The notes: generated by a model not told the origin, from the letters alone. Shown: positions 54,254 through 63,610, counted from the first letter of the stretch. The stretch: 64,000 nt of DNA from Eutrophocola sp964503965 (GCA_964503965.1 CAZDCK010000002.1:62001-126000); one strand, 5' to 3'. A program made the numbers and translations.

Positions 54254-55150
54254 ATGGATCCCGCTGTTCTTTTCCAGACCACCATTATTCCTGCCGGCCT
54301 GTTCCTCGTCATGATGGGATTGGGACTTACCCTTTCCATTGATGACATTCTGCGCATTATCATCATGCCCAAGGCCGTAATCACCGGGCTCATTGGGCAG
54401 CTGATCCTGCTGCCTCTGGTCGCTTTTGGCCTGGCCTTCCTGATGAACCCAGCGCCGGTCATTGCCATAGGACTCATTCTCCTGGCGGCGTGTCCAGGGG
54501 GGATCACCTCCAATGCCTATGTATTTGCGAGCCGCGGAGATATAGCCCTGTCTGTCACCCTGACCACTGTGGCCAGCCTGTTTACCGTTTTCACCATGCC
54601 CCTGCTGGCCACCATGGCACTAACCCTCTTCGCTGAAGGCAGTGACACGGTTTCAGTCCCTGTAAGCAACATGATGCGCAGCCTTGCACAACTAACCATC
54701 CTGCCAATTGCACTGGGTATGGGCGTCCGTAAATTCAAACCGGCTTTTGCTGAAAAGATGGTTGAACCGGTGCGCAAGATGGCGATTGGAATACTGATCA
54801 TGGTGATTATTACCAATACCTACTTCAGTATCGACACGCTCAAACAGTATATGCTGCAGGCCGGCGCTGCCGCCCTGATACTGAATATCACCTGTATGAC
54901 GATGGGATATGGACTGGCCCGCCTGACACGTCTGAATACTGACCAGACCATCTCCATCACCTACGAAGTCGGACTGCAGAACCTGTCGCTGGCCCTTGTC
55001 CTGGCCAATACGCTGCTGGGCGTGGCCGATTATGCGGCAGTGACCCTGATATATGGTTTCTTTATGAAGTTTACGGCGCTGAGTTTTATGGCATATGCAA
55101 AGAAATTGAGGGGTAAGGAAGAAACCGCGGGAGAAGCCGCCTCGGTATAA
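54254..55150 (+). CDS. BASS-family (bile acid:sodium symporter) transporter
   Basis: The 298-residue inner-membrane protein has about nine or ten helices and the BASS motifs LLAACPGGITSNAYVFASRGD and EVGLQNLSLALVLA. Family members import bile acids, pyruvate, pantothenate or other organic anions with sodium; the substrate is unknown here. No good ribosome site precedes the ATG. The 263-bp gap upstream (53991-54253) holds several TTTATCC-like stretches and nothing else recognised. Confidence 0.88.
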   Translation: MDPAVLFQTTIIPAGLFLVMMGLGLTLSIDDILRIIIMPKAVITGLIGQLILLPLVAFGLAFLMNPAPVIAIGLILLAACPGGITSNAYVFASRGDIALSVTLTTVASLFTVFTMPLLATMALTLFAEGSDTVSVPVSNMMRSLAQLTILPIALGMGVRKFKPAFAEKMVEPVRKMAIGILIMVIITNTYFSIDTLKQYMLQAGAAALILNITCMTMGYGLARLTRLNTDQTISITYEVGLQNLSLALVLANTLLGVADYAAVTLIYGFFMKFTALSFMAYAKKLRGKEETAGEAASV

Positions 55151-55270
55151 GGAAAAATATTGGGATGAGGGGATGAGCAGTATGGTGACGCAAATATGGG
55201 AAAATGATGGTTAATGGTTCTGGTGACTTGACTGAATCCGGTTCAAAAACCGGATCTGACAGTCCTGCCC

Positions 55271-55320
55271 GAACCGTCGTCTTTTTATCCCTATGAACTT
55301 TTATCCGTCGCCTTTTATTC
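55271..55320. repeat. TTTTATCC-like short repeats near purE
   Basis: Three copies of TTTTATCC or TTTTATTCC occur in about 35 bp (near 55282, 55299 and 55313), overlapping the purE stop. Similar stretches (near 54111, 54172, 54188 and 54200) lie on the other side of the BASS transporter gene. Spacing is irregular and no hairpin is formed. No function is assigned. Confidence 0.3.
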
Positions 55321-55818
55321 CTGTAACCCCTCGTTCATCTTCCTGACTTTATCCTTCAAGGCTTCCTTGAACGCCGCCAGTTTTTCTGCCACGTCAGCAT
55401 CAAAAGCCCCGATCATCTCCGCGGCGAGAATACCGGCATTTTTTGCCCCATTCAGCGCCATAGTGGCCACCGGAACACCATTGGGCATCTGCAGAATGGA
55501 GAGCACAGAGTCCCAGCCATCAATCGAGTTTGAAGACTTGATAGGTACTCCTATGACTGGCAGCGTCGTCAGCGACGCCACCATGCCCGGCAGGTGGGCA
55601 GCTCCGCCTGCACCGGCAATAATACAGCGCAACCCCCTCTCGGCCGCTGTCTTGCCATAATCAACCATGGCTTCTGGAGTGCGATGTGCAGAAACCACGG
55701 AAATCTCGGTCTCAATACCAAATTCAGCCAATGCATCGGCAGCCTGTTTCATGACTTCAAGATCAGAGCTGCTACCCATGATGATCCCTACTTTGTGTGT
55801 ACTGCCAGTTGTATTCAT
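55315..55818 (-). CDS. purE: N5-carboxyaminoimidazole ribonucleotide mutase
   Basis: PurE (class I) converts N5-CAIR to CAIR in purine synthesis. The 167-residue protein has VGIIMGSSSDLEVM, SAHRTPE, AGAGGAAHLPGM and the GWDSVLSILQMPNGVPVATMALNGA stretch, all standard. Length equals the usual 160-170. Its start overlaps the purK stop by 4 bp, so the pair is translationally coupled. Confidence 0.97.
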   Translation of the reverse strand: MNTTGSTHKVGIIMGSSSDLEVMKQAADALAEFGIETEISVVSAHRTPEAMVDYGKTAAERGLRCIIAGAGGAAHLPGMVASLTTLPVIGVPIKSSNSIDGWDSVLSILQMPNGVPVATMALNGAKNAGILAAEMIGAFDADVAEKLAAFKEALKDKVRKMNEGLQE

Positions 55819-56957
55819 GCAATCACCCTGATTACCTTTTTTACCTGCTCAATTTTCTCACGCAGGCGATTTATATCTTCATCTATTATCGTCACATGGC
55901 CCATCTTGCGCTGGGGGCGTGTCTGTTTTTTTCCGTAGAGAAACAGGTTTGCTCCATCAATAGCCAGCAGGTCATCTAGCCCGTCATAGACTGCGGGACC
56001 GGAAAAGCCCGAAGCACCTAGCACATTTACCATCGCAGAGGGCATGATGATATCCGTTGCCCCTAGGGAAAGATTCAGAATGGCCCGTAGGTGCTGCTCA
56101 TATTGCGAAGTGATATTTGCATTAATGGTCTGATGACCACTGTTATGGGGGCGCGGGGCCACTTCATTAACCAGTACCTGGCCATCCCTGGTTACAAACA
56201 TCTCTACTGCCAGCAGCCCCACAATGCCAAGATTTTCCACCACTTGACGGGCAGTGGCTTCAGCACTGGCTTCAATTTCCGCAGATACATCACTGGGTGC
56301 AATCAGGTAATCCACCAGGTTATGTTCCGGATGAAAAACACATTCCACAGCCGGGAATACGGCAATCTCTCCCCGTACATTGCGGGCTGCAATGACGGAA
56401 ATTTCCCGGTCAAAATCCACCAGCTTCTCAAGTAGCCCCGGAGCATCAAAGGCTTTCTCCAGGTCATCAGCACTATCAAGTCGCTGTACGCCTCCGCCAT
56501 CATAACCACCGGTTCCCAGCTTGTTGAATACTGGCAGGAAGTCAAGATGATCCTTGACACTTTCCCGATCGTCTACGAGCACAAAATCTGCCGTAGGAAT
56601 GTTGTGATCGCGGTAAAACTGTTTCTGAAGACGTTTGTCCCGAATGATTTCGATGACGGCAGGTTGGGGATATACCGTGAGGCCTTCTTCTTCCAGTTTT
56701 TTCAGGGCAGCAACATTCACATTCTCAATTTCGATCGTGAGTAGATCGACGGTTTTACCAAAGCGGTAAACCGTTTCGAAATCAGTAATGTCTCCCGGGA
56801 CAAATCGGCTGGCAATTTCAGCGCAGGGGGCACCCTCATCCTTATCAAGGACAGAGGAATGGAGATTGAAATTAGTACAGGCCTGGATCAGCATACGGCC
56901 CAATTGGCCGCCGCCCAGAATACCCAGACTGAAATCCTGTTGATAGAACGCTTTCAT
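55815..56957 (-). CDS. purK: N5-carboxyaminoimidazole ribonucleotide synthase
   Basis: PurK makes N5-CAIR from AIR, bicarbonate and ATP. The 380-residue ATP-grasp enzyme starts with a GILGGGQLGRML motif, has TIEIENVN, the ATP-grasp loop TGGYDGGGV, and VNEVAPRPHNSGHQT near residue 255. It precedes purE in the common purK-purE pair. Confidence 0.96.
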   Translation of the reverse strand: MKAFYQQDFSLGILGGGQLGRMLIQACTNFNLHSSVLDKDEGAPCAEIASRFVPGDITDFETVYRFGKTVDLLTIEIENVNVAALKKLEEEGLTVYPQPAVIEIIRDKRLQKQFYRDHNIPTADFVLVDDRESVKDHLDFLPVFNKLGTGGYDGGGVQRLDSADDLEKAFDAPGLLEKLVDFDREISVIAARNVRGEIAVFPAVECVFHPEHNLVDYLIAPSDVSAEIEASAEATARQVVENLGIVGLLAVEMFVTRDGQVLVNEVAPRPHNSGHQTINANITSQYEQHLRAILNLSLGATDIIMPSAMVNVLGASGFSGPAVYDGLDDLLAIDGANLFLYGKKQTRPQRKMGHVTIIDEDINRLREKIEQVKKVIRVIA

Positions 56958-57053
56958 GTGCTCCCGAACGGGTGATTTCCTCAGGAAAGCGGCGCATCAT
57001 ACCATCACGGGAGAAGGATTAAAACAATATAAAACCCTTGATTTCATTAAGGT

Positions 57054-58037
57054 TTATTTATACTCCGATGTAAGTTCCAGTAGATCCAGACGAAACAGGT
57101 CCCGCTGTTCATTACTGAGCATAATGATGTTGTCACCATCCCAGACAACAGTTTCTACCTGGTCAAGGACATCCCCATCGAGCCAGAAGCGCTGAAAGGA
57201 TGATGAAAGCCATTTATCCCCCGTTTCGGGGCGTTCGAACAACCATAAGGCTTCATAGGAAATGACCGCTAAAGTCTGCCCATCGGGAGAAAGTTCCGCC
57301 CCGGTTACTGCCAGCATATCGGAATTACTATCTATCAGGGTTAAGAGGTTTATCTGATCCGTATAGGCTGTGTCAAGGCGGTAAAGATTGGCTCCATGTT
57401 CCATGGAGAAACCACGTTTATTTCGATGCTTGGTGATCAGGTAGAGCTTACCGTCGGCATAAAACAAGGCTTCACTATCATAGTGTCTTTCACTATCACC
57501 TGGATATTCTGTCTGCTCAGGATATGCAACCGGCATATGCTTGATGGCAGCTGACTGTGTCGAAGCCGTTGGGTCAATCTCACTAAGGGCATAAATTCCA
57601 AGATCTCTACGATTATTGAAATTGTTCCCCGTATCAGCCACATAGATGAAATTCTCATCTGAGGTCATAGATTCCCAGTCAATATTTTCCGCATATAGCA
57701 CGCGAAAGCCCTGCCACTGCTTTTTGCCCTCTTCTTCATTCTCTCCATAAAATGAAAATCGGGAAAATGTTGGGATAATATTTTCACCCTGTCGGTTAAT
57801 GGCAAAGATCCGTGCCTCATCACCACTATCATTAATAACCCAAAAGGTATCGGGATAGGATCGACTCTTGACCATACCACTAACTTCACTAATGGGAGCC
57901 GCATGAATACGCGCAGCAACGGGTGGCTTCAATCCTTCATTGGGAGAATTGGAATAATTAAAGGCAAACATCGACCATCCGATCAATACTGCTGCGGACA
58001 GTATCATCACCTTCTTTAGTGAATATTTTTCAAGCAA
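57054..58037 (-). CDS. Membrane-anchored beta-propeller protein of unknown function
   Basis: The protein of up to 327 residues has one N-terminal hydrophobic segment (about residues 11-27) and a six-bladed-propeller-like body (EVSGMVKSRSYPDTFWVINDSGD, YVADTGNNFNNR, EALFYADGKLYLITKHRNKR). This recalls SdiA-regulated and esterase-like propeller proteins. It overlaps the malonate-CoA ligase stop by 8 bp, so it is the last gene of that operon. The start is uncertain: the TTG at 58037 gives the overlap, while an ATG at 58007 is possible. No function is assigned. Confidence 0.65.
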   Translation of the reverse strand: MLEKYSLKKVMILSAAVLIGWSMFAFNYSNSPNEGLKPPVAARIHAAPISEVSGMVKSRSYPDTFWVINDSGDEARIFAINRQGENIIPTFSRFSFYGENEEEGKKQWQGFRVLYAENIDWESMTSDENFIYVADTGNNFNNRRDLGIYALSEIDPTASTQSAAIKHMPVAYPEQTEYPGDSERHYDSEALFYADGKLYLITKHRNKRGFSMEHGANLYRLDTAYTDQINLLTLIDSNSDMLAVTGAELSPDGQTLAVISYEALWLFERPETGDKWLSSSFQRFWLDGDVLDQVETVVWDGDNIIMLSNEQRDLFRLDLLELTSEYK

Positions 58038-59514
58038 TTTTTCTAAGCTCTGGTTTGGTCACCTTACCCATGGCGTTGCGCGGCAAAGATTCTAGAACAT
58101 GGAGGTGTTTAGGAATTTTATAGGATGACATCCTATCCTGGCACCACGATTTGAGGGTCATTAAGTCCAGGCACTTACCGGGATTCAACACAACAAAGGC
58201 AGACACAGCTTCTCCCCATGTATCATCTTCAACCCCGATAACAGCAACTTCAGCAACCGCATCGTGAGTGAGCAGTGTACCTTCAATCTCCAGGGCTGAT
58301 AACTTGTAACCACCTGACTTGATAATATCAATGGAGGACCTGCCCATGATCCGGTAATACCCGTCTTCAATTACTGCCACATCTCCGCTGCAGAACCAGT
58401 CATCCCGAAAACTTTCAACAGTCGCCTTCTCATTATTCCAGTACTCAAGAAAAACATTCTCACCCTTGATACGAATTTCACCAGGGGTGTTCTCTTCGGT
58501 CACCATCTGATCATTCTCGTCAAAGAGCCCGACAGTAACTCCCGGCAAGGGCTGGCCTACATGCCCGGCCCGGCGTTCTCCTTCATAGGGGTTGGAAATA
58601 GCCATTCCTATTTCCGTCATCCCGTATCGCTCCAGCAGCACCTGTCCTGTAAGTGCCTGCCAGTGGTTGAACAGTTTTACCGGGCAGGCGGCAGAACCGG
58701 AGATATTGAGTCTCATGGCCCCAAATCCTTCACAAATATCTTTTGCCTGTGTCTCATCAATGGATTCCAGGTGCTGGATCAATTTGACGTAAACAGTAGG
58801 CACTGCCATAAACAGGTTAAAGCGGTGTAAGGCCACTCCCCCGGTTATGACCTGCATATCAAATTTCTCAAAAAGGTGAACCGTTGCCCCTGCCCATAAC
58901 CCGCAGCCAAGCACATTGATGATTCCGTGCACATGGTGCATGGGCAGAAAAAGCGGAATAACATCAGCATCAGTCCAGTGCCAGGCATCAATCAGCGTGG
59001 TTATCTGCGCCACGATATTTCTGTGAGTCGTAACAACCCCTTTTGGTTTGTTGGTTGTACCACTGGTAAACAGCATCATGGCACGCCGATCAGGATCCAG
59101 GGACGGTAACTGGGCAGGTTTGTCAGCCAGCAGCTTTTCCGGACTGCTCAGAGTAATCCCTAAACGATCTGCCAGTGCTACCAGAATTTCCCTCTTTTCT
59201 TCATGTACTAGAATACGATCTACACCAGCAGTGGTAAGCACATGCTCCAATTCCGCAGGCGCCGAAGCAATATTCAGGGGAACAGCTATTCCTCCTGCCC
59301 GCCATATGCCATGTATGGTTACTACATAATCAGGGCTTGCAGGCATAAAAAATGCCACCCGCTCCTCGTTCAGGTCAGCTTTACCTGCCAGCAGCCCCGA
59401 AGCCATACTTTCAATCCTGGCTCTTAGTTCGCTGTAGCTCACTTGCACGTCGCCTGCTATCAAGGCCGTATGATTGTTGTCTGCTGTAATGGCCGGAAAA
59501 TTATTCATTATCAT
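58030..59514 (-). CDS. matB: Malonyl-CoA synthetase (MatB-like)
   Basis: This 494-residue AMP-forming ligase has the P-loop LFTSGTTNKPKGVV, the PMHHVHGI stretch, RYGMTEIGMAISNPYEGERR, and the hinge and lysine motifs GYYRIMGRSSIDIIKSGGYK and NAMGKVTK. The MHHVHG, GMAISNPY and SSIDIIKSGGYK blocks resemble MatB malonyl-CoA synthetases more than long-chain ligases. It follows madM by 50 bp in an operon for malonate transport, which supports malonate as the substrate. No malonyl-CoA decarboxylase is in view, so malonyl-CoA may feed fatty acid synthesis or be decarboxylated elsewhere. Confidence 0.8.
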   Translation of the reverse strand: MIMNNFPAITADNNHTALIAGDVQVSYSELRARIESMASGLLAGKADLNEERVAFFMPASPDYVVTIHGIWRAGGIAVPLNIASAPAELEHVLTTAGVDRILVHEEKREILVALADRLGITLSSPEKLLADKPAQLPSLDPDRRAMMLFTSGTTNKPKGVVTTHRNIVAQITTLIDAWHWTDADVIPLFLPMHHVHGIINVLGCGLWAGATVHLFEKFDMQVITGGVALHRFNLFMAVPTVYVKLIQHLESIDETQAKDICEGFGAMRLNISGSAACPVKLFNHWQALTGQVLLERYGMTEIGMAISNPYEGERRAGHVGQPLPGVTVGLFDENDQMVTEENTPGEIRIKGENVFLEYWNNEKATVESFRDDWFCSGDVAVIEDGYYRIMGRSSIDIIKSGGYKLSALEIEGTLLTHDAVAEVAVIGVEDDTWGEAVSAFVVLNPGKCLDLMTLKSWCQDRMSSYKIPKHLHVLESLPRNAMGKVTKPELRKIA

Positions 59515-59564
59515 GTTGTATTACGAAAATGATCAAAAGGGTCAGAAAATACGATTACGAAAAC

Positions 59565-60323
59565 CTAGAAGAATGCCTGCACTGCGAAATAAAGTATGGA
59601 CGGGGCCAGCAGGCAACCTACCCCGGTATAGAACGTAGCGGTCATGGCACCATAAGGAACCAGTTTCGGATCCGTAGCAGCCAAACCCGCAGCAACACCA
59701 CTGGTCGTACCCATCAGCCCACCAAACACCATGGCAGACTGGGGATTATTCAGTCCTATGGCACTGGCCACCATGGGAGTACCGATCATCACCAGAATAG
59801 ATTTTACCAGGCCCGCCGCAACACTCAGGGTAATCACTGCATCACTTGCGCCAATGGCATCACCAGTAACAGGTCCAACGATATAGGTGACTGCCCCGGC
59901 ACCAATTGTGGTAATGGCGACAGGATCGGTATAACCGAACAGGACAGCCACCGCCGCGCCCACGATAAAGGAGACCACAACACCGGTAATAATGGAGAAT
60001 ATGCCGGCGAAACCGGCTTTTTTGAGCTCATCCAGATGAACACCGAATGCAGTGGCCACGATGGCAAAATCACGCAACATGCCACCACCCATCAAACCAA
60101 TACCGCCCAGAAAGGTAATATCAGCAACTCCTCTGCTACCTCCCGTGGTCTCACCTCCCCACCAGGCGGCGAGCAAGCCGATGGCTATCGCAATAGCTGA
60201 TCCGTGTATCCGCCCGGCAGTGAGCTTCTCAGCCAGCACATATGACAGCCACAACACCACGCCTACCACGGCAAAGGCTACAACCAGGTTGTTTCGCAGG
60301 AAAACTGTTTCGATGACATCCAT
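59565..60323 (-). CDS. madM: Malonate transporter subunit MadM
   Basis: MadM is the larger membrane subunit of the MadLM sodium-malonate symporter. The 252-residue protein has about eight helices and the stretches GGIGLMGGGMLRDFAIVATAF, TIGAGAVTYIVGPVTG and VFGGLMGTTSGVAAGLAATDP that typify the family. It starts 3 bp after madL, so the two are co-translated. Confidence 0.92.
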   Translation of the reverse strand: MDVIETVFLRNNLVVAFAVVGVVLWLSYVLAEKLTAGRIHGSAIAIAIGLLAAWWGGETTGGSRGVADITFLGGIGLMGGGMLRDFAIVATAFGVHLDELKKAGFAGIFSIITGVVVSFIVGAAVAVLFGYTDPVAITTIGAGAVTYIVGPVTGDAIGASDAVITLSVAAGLVKSILVMIGTPMVASAIGLNNPQSAMVFGGLMGTTSGVAAGLAATDPKLVPYGAMTATFYTGVGCLLAPSILYFAVQAFF

Positions 60324-60326
60324 GTG

Positions 60327-60686
60327 TCAATCCTGCCTGTTTTGGGGAGTAAGTACAGGTACCAGGGCAAAGCTCACTACAACCGCGGCGATGCCTGCCG
60401 TCAGTGCAAGGAATCCACCCTCAACAGCCGCAGCCACATTCTGCCTCGCCGCCATGGCGACAACTATGGGGATGTACATCCCACTCCAGAAGCGGATGCC
60501 ATCACCGGAGACTCCTGTGGTCAATGATTTGAAAGTGTCAGAATTACTAACGAGAACCAGGAAAAGCATGGCAATACCCACACCGCCGACATTCGCCTCT
60601 ACACCGAGCATTACACCCAGTGCTTCACCCAGCAACATGCCCACCACCAGGCAGACTGACAGCAGTGCCACACCATAAATAATCAT
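60327..60686 (-). CDS. madL: Malonate transporter subunit MadL
   Basis: MadL is the small membrane subunit of MadLM. The 119-residue protein has four helices, with GVALLSVCLVVGMLLGEALG at the N-terminus and FWSGMYIPIVVAMAARQNV in the middle, as in known MadL. It is the first gene of a madL-madM-matB-propeller operon. No promoter was recognised in the 87 bp upstream. Confidence 0.92.
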   Translation of the reverse strand: MIIYGVALLSVCLVVGMLLGEALGVMLGVEANVGGVGIAMLFLVLVSNSDTFKSLTTGVSGDGIRFWSGMYIPIVVAMAARQNVAAAVEGGFLALTAGIAAVVVSFALVPVLTPQNRQD

Positions 60687-60773
60687 TGTGAATTCCCCGG
60701 TTTGTTTGAAAGTGATGATATGCCGGGGTCAGAGAGAGTGCAATTTGCGCTTTAAGAAGGCTTTTGTTTACAC

Positions 60774-61517
60774 CTACAAGCCCATATAGCGTCTGTAAAT
60801 GGTGACCGCCAGTGCCTTGATGCTGGCAGCACTCAAACGGGTGCTCCAGGCAGGGCAGCTTTCTGTCCGGCCATTAGCAATGACATCCAGTATCTGCGCT
60901 CTCTCTTCACCGAACAGCCAGATATTATCAGTGAGATCAGGTCCACCAAAGGCCTTGTAACCTTCACCGTTTTCTCCATGACACTCGGCACACAGGGTTA
61001 TCAGGTTATTCACGCCTTCAACAGCACCGGCATCATGAGGTTTTCCGGACAGGGCCAGCACATAATCCACCAGACCATTGAGTTGCGTGTCTGTCAAACC
61101 CAGTTGTGTATAACCTGGCATTTGTGAAAACCGGGTATCGGGACAGCCGCCATAGCGCTTGATCTCATCCGGACAATCGGCATTTCGTACACCATATAGA
61201 ATGGTCTGCATGATTTCGAAGACTGCTTCCGAACTGGTCATTTCGTAACCGGTTACACCCCATATCCAGTCAAAATCCACCAGGTTGGGCACACCGATCT
61301 GTCCTGCCAGGTCAGCTCCGTGGCATGACGAGCAATGCTCACTGACAGCCTGGTCAGCCAGCATCGTCATATGGTTTTGTAATTCTGTATCCGCCTCAAT
61401 GGCTTCAGGGGATGCCAGGACCAGTCTTTCATCCAAAGGGGATTTTGCTATCACCTGGGTACTGCCTGCCAGGGCGACTATGACCATAACCGGTAGAAGA
61501 GATTTGCTGATGTGCAT
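60774..61517 (-). CDS. Exported dihaem cytochrome c (CcoP-like domains)
   Basis: The 247-residue protein has a signal peptide ending QVIAK (about residue 25) and two c-type haem motifs, CSSCH (62-66) and CAECH (176-180). The spacing and phrases such as WGVTGYEMTSSEAVFEIMQTILYGV and SQMPGYTQLGLTD recall the C-terminal dihaem part of cbb3 oxidase subunit CcoP, but the membrane anchor of CcoP is absent. It is probably a periplasmic electron carrier. The ATG at 61517 has AGGAG seven bases upstream; a longer frame to 61580 adds a hydrophilic prefix. Confidence 0.88.
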   Translation of the reverse strand: MHISKSLLPVMVIVALAGSTQVIAKSPLDERLVLASPEAIEADTELQNHMTMLADQAVSEHCSSCHGADLAGQIGVPNLVDFDWIWGVTGYEMTSSEAVFEIMQTILYGVRNADCPDEIKRYGGCPDTRFSQMPGYTQLGLTDTQLNGLVDYVLALSGKPHDAGAVEGVNNLITLCAECHGENGEGYKAFGGPDLTDNIWLFGEERAQILDVIANGRTESCPAWSTRLSAASIKALAVTIYRRYMGL

Positions 61518-61636
61518 GATTAGACTCCTGAATACTGACCTGCCATGGATGGAATCAGTACAGGAGGCAATGTAATTCAATACACCCTTTTCAGAAAGAA
61601 CAATTTCAGACGCCCTTGACGAACGTCAAAAGAGAA

Positions 61637-62293
61637 TCAGGCTTTAAGACCCCTGAGTATAAAATCGATATGGGCATCGGAGTACGCATCAATATCCAAA
61701 GGCGCCTGAGTATCGAACTGAAGACGCCATATGGCACTGATCATTGCCGGAGCCATGAGTATCTGCGTAAAATCTGCGGGAAAAGTAGCCCTGAACTCAC
61801 CATTGGCTATTCCTTTCTTGATAGCACTTTTTATCAATTCGTTATTGGCGCTGACGATCTCCCTGAAAAAGAAATCTGCAATCCCGGGAAACCGTGCTGC
61901 CTCCCCCATGATCATTGCTACCAACTCGGGCATGTGATCCTTATGCAGGGATTTATACATGCGACGAAAGTGGGTTGTGAGCAACTCCGCGGCACTGCCC
62001 TGAAACTCAGCGGCAAACTTGAGTGCCTGATCGCGCATCGGAAACAGGTTCTTTCGTACAACTTCTTCAAACAGCTTTTCCTTGGAGTCGAAATACAGGT
62101 AGATAGTGCCCTTGCCGATACCTGCACGCACAGCAACATCATCCAGCTTTGCTGCGGTGAATCCCTGCAGGGCAAATTCCTGGAAACCGGCATCAATAAT
62201 GGCATTGCGCCGGGCTTCTTTCTGCAGCTCACGCTTACTCGGAACCTGTTCAGAACCGGTGCATTTGGTTTGATCTTTCAGCGCTTGGGCCAC
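61637..62293 (-). CDS. TetR-family regulator of the adjacent RND pump
   Basis: The repressor has an N-terminal helix-turn-helix (about residues 30-65, GFTAAKLDDVAVRAGIGKGTIYLYF) and a helical ligand-binding C-terminal domain. It is divergent from an RND efflux operon, the usual layout for autoregulated TetR repressors of drug pumps. I chose the GTG at 62293 (GGA seven bases upstream, 218 residues). A longer frame to 62359 would translate straight through the palindromic operator, which is unlikely. The ligand is unknown. Confidence 0.88.
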   Translation of the reverse strand: MAQALKDQTKCTGSEQVPSKRELQKEARRNAIIDAGFQEFALQGFTAAKLDDVAVRAGIGKGTIYLYFDSKEKLFEEVVRKNLFPMRDQALKFAAEFQGSAAELLTTHFRRMYKSLHKDHMPELVAMIMGEAARFPGIADFFFREIVSANNELIKSAIKKGIANGEFRATFPADFTQILMAPAMISAIWRLQFDTQAPLDIDAYSDAHIDFILRGLKA

Positions 62294-62340
62294 GTAAATA
62301 TCCAAATATGTCTTGACATTTGAGTCAAAAATTATAAAAC

Positions 62341-62358
62341 TGACTGACCAGTCAGTCA
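62341..62358. promoter_or_regulatory. Palindromic TetR operator
   Basis: TGACTGAC-CA-GTCAGTCA is a perfect 8-bp inverted repeat with a 2-bp centre, 16 bp ahead of the adaptor ATG. This form is typical of TetR-family operators. A second inverted repeat, TTGAC-N6-GTCAA, lies at 62313-62328 and includes a consensus -35 TTGACA at 62313-62318. Binding at either would block transcription both ways. Confidence 0.8.
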
Positions 62359-62374
62359 ATCAAATGGATCAGTA

Positions 62375-63610
62375 ATGAATTCCCCTCTATCCCCTGCTAA
62401 TAAGCCGCGGAGACCCCTGTGGTTTTTTGTCAGCATTGCCATTCTTGGTGCAGGTGTCGCCAGTTTCATCCTGCTAAAAGCCCTGAAACCCGTCCCGGAG
62501 CAGCGGGACCAGGCCGAACTTATACCGCTGGTCCAGACCACGCCACTTGAATACCGGGACTCCCCACTACTGATAGAAGGTAATGGCATTATAACTCCCC
62601 GGGCCTCCATTACGGTTTCTTCCCAGGTCAGCGGGGAAGTTGTCAGTCTGCATCCCAATCTGGTATCCGGTGGAGCCTTTAAAAAGGAGGAGATCCTGGT
62701 ACAACTTGATAAACGCACCTATGAAGCCAACCTGGCTGAAGCTGAAGCCAACCAGGCTGCGAATAAGGCAAACCTGGCCTTTCTGAAAAAGCAGGTCGAG
62801 CGAATCCGGTCCCTTAAGGAAGGTGATTATGTTGGCGAGGAAGCCCTCGATGATGTTATCAGCCGTCTTGCCCAGACCGAAGCAGCTATCGCCCGCCAGG
62901 AAGCCATACTTGAAAGTCGTCGTCTGGATCTGGAAAGGACCAGTATCAAGGCCCCCTTCTCTGGTCGTATATATGACGAAAGCGTGGATATTGGCGACAT
63001 TGTCTCCCCTGGCCGGGAACTGGCAAGATTCTATGCCAGCGATGAAGTCGAAGTGGTTGTTTCACTCAATGCCAATGATTCCGTCTTCATTCCCGGTCTC
63101 TGGACACAGGATGAAAGCTCCCATTCACGCAATGCCTGGATTACCGTAGACCATGGCGGCATAACTTACCAGTGGCAAGGGTATGTCCATCGTGTTGAAT
63201 CGGACATCGACATGACGACCCGGACTGTTGATGTGGTTGTTCGCATACCGGATCCTTTCCTGCCAGGAGAACGCCTTGGTGAATCAACCTCTTCAATAAC
63301 GCTTGAAGCCCCACCTCTGCTGGTGGGCATGTATTCCAATGTCGCCATTGAAGGAATGAATATAAACAATCATTTCGTACTACCGGTCAGCGCTCTGCGC
63401 AGTAATGACTCTATCTGGGTTATATCCGGAGAAGGCATCCTCAATATCATCCCTGTCGAAGTAATCCGCCAGGAAGGTAACCAGGTCGTACTACTGGCTG
63501 ACGGCCTGCCTGAAGGTACGCCTATTGTGATGAGTGATATTGCCCTGGTTACCGACGGTATGCGGGTCAGGCTCAATCAGTCTCCAGTCACTGAGGGAGC
63601 CATTCTCTGA
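62375..63610 (+). CDS. RND efflux periplasmic adaptor (HlyD/MFP family)
   Basis: The 411-residue membrane fusion protein has one N-terminal hydrophobic anchor (about residues 15-35), a lipoyl domain split around a coiled-coil hairpin (about 105-190, LAEAEANQAANKANLAFLKKQ and RQEAILESRRLDLERTSIKAPFSG) and a beta-barrel domain. It links an inner-membrane RND pump to an outer-membrane channel. Its stop overlaps the start of the pump gene (TGATG). It is transcribed away from the TetR gene and from its operator. Confidence 0.92.
   Translation: MNSPLSPANKPRRPLWFFVSIAILGAGVASFILLKALKPVPEQRDQAELIPLVQTTPLEYRDSPLLIEGNGIITPRASITVSSQVSGEVVSLHPNLVSGGAFKKEEILVQLDKRTYEANLAEAEANQAANKANLAFLKKQVERIRSLKEGDYVGEEALDDVISRLAQTEAAIARQEAILESRRLDLERTSIKAPFSGRIYDESVDIGDIVSPGRELARFYASDEVEVVVSLNANDSVFIPGLWTQDESSHSRNAWITVDHGGITYQWQGYVHRVESDIDMTTRTVDVVVRIPDPFLPGERLGESTSSITLEAPPLLVGMYSNVAIEGMNINNHFVLPVSALRSNDSIWVISGEGILNIIPVEVIRQEGNQVVLLADGLPEGTPIVMSDIALVTDGMRVRLNQSPVTEGAIL

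Noticed and set aside
59529..60200. Plus-strand open frame of 223 codons
   Set aside because: It is the antisense shadow of madM, with His/Thr/Asn-rich text and no ribosome site.
62294..62359. Extended N-terminus of the TetR regulator
   Set aside because: Those codons read through the palindromic operator and promoter; a GTG at 62293 with an upstream GGA fits better.
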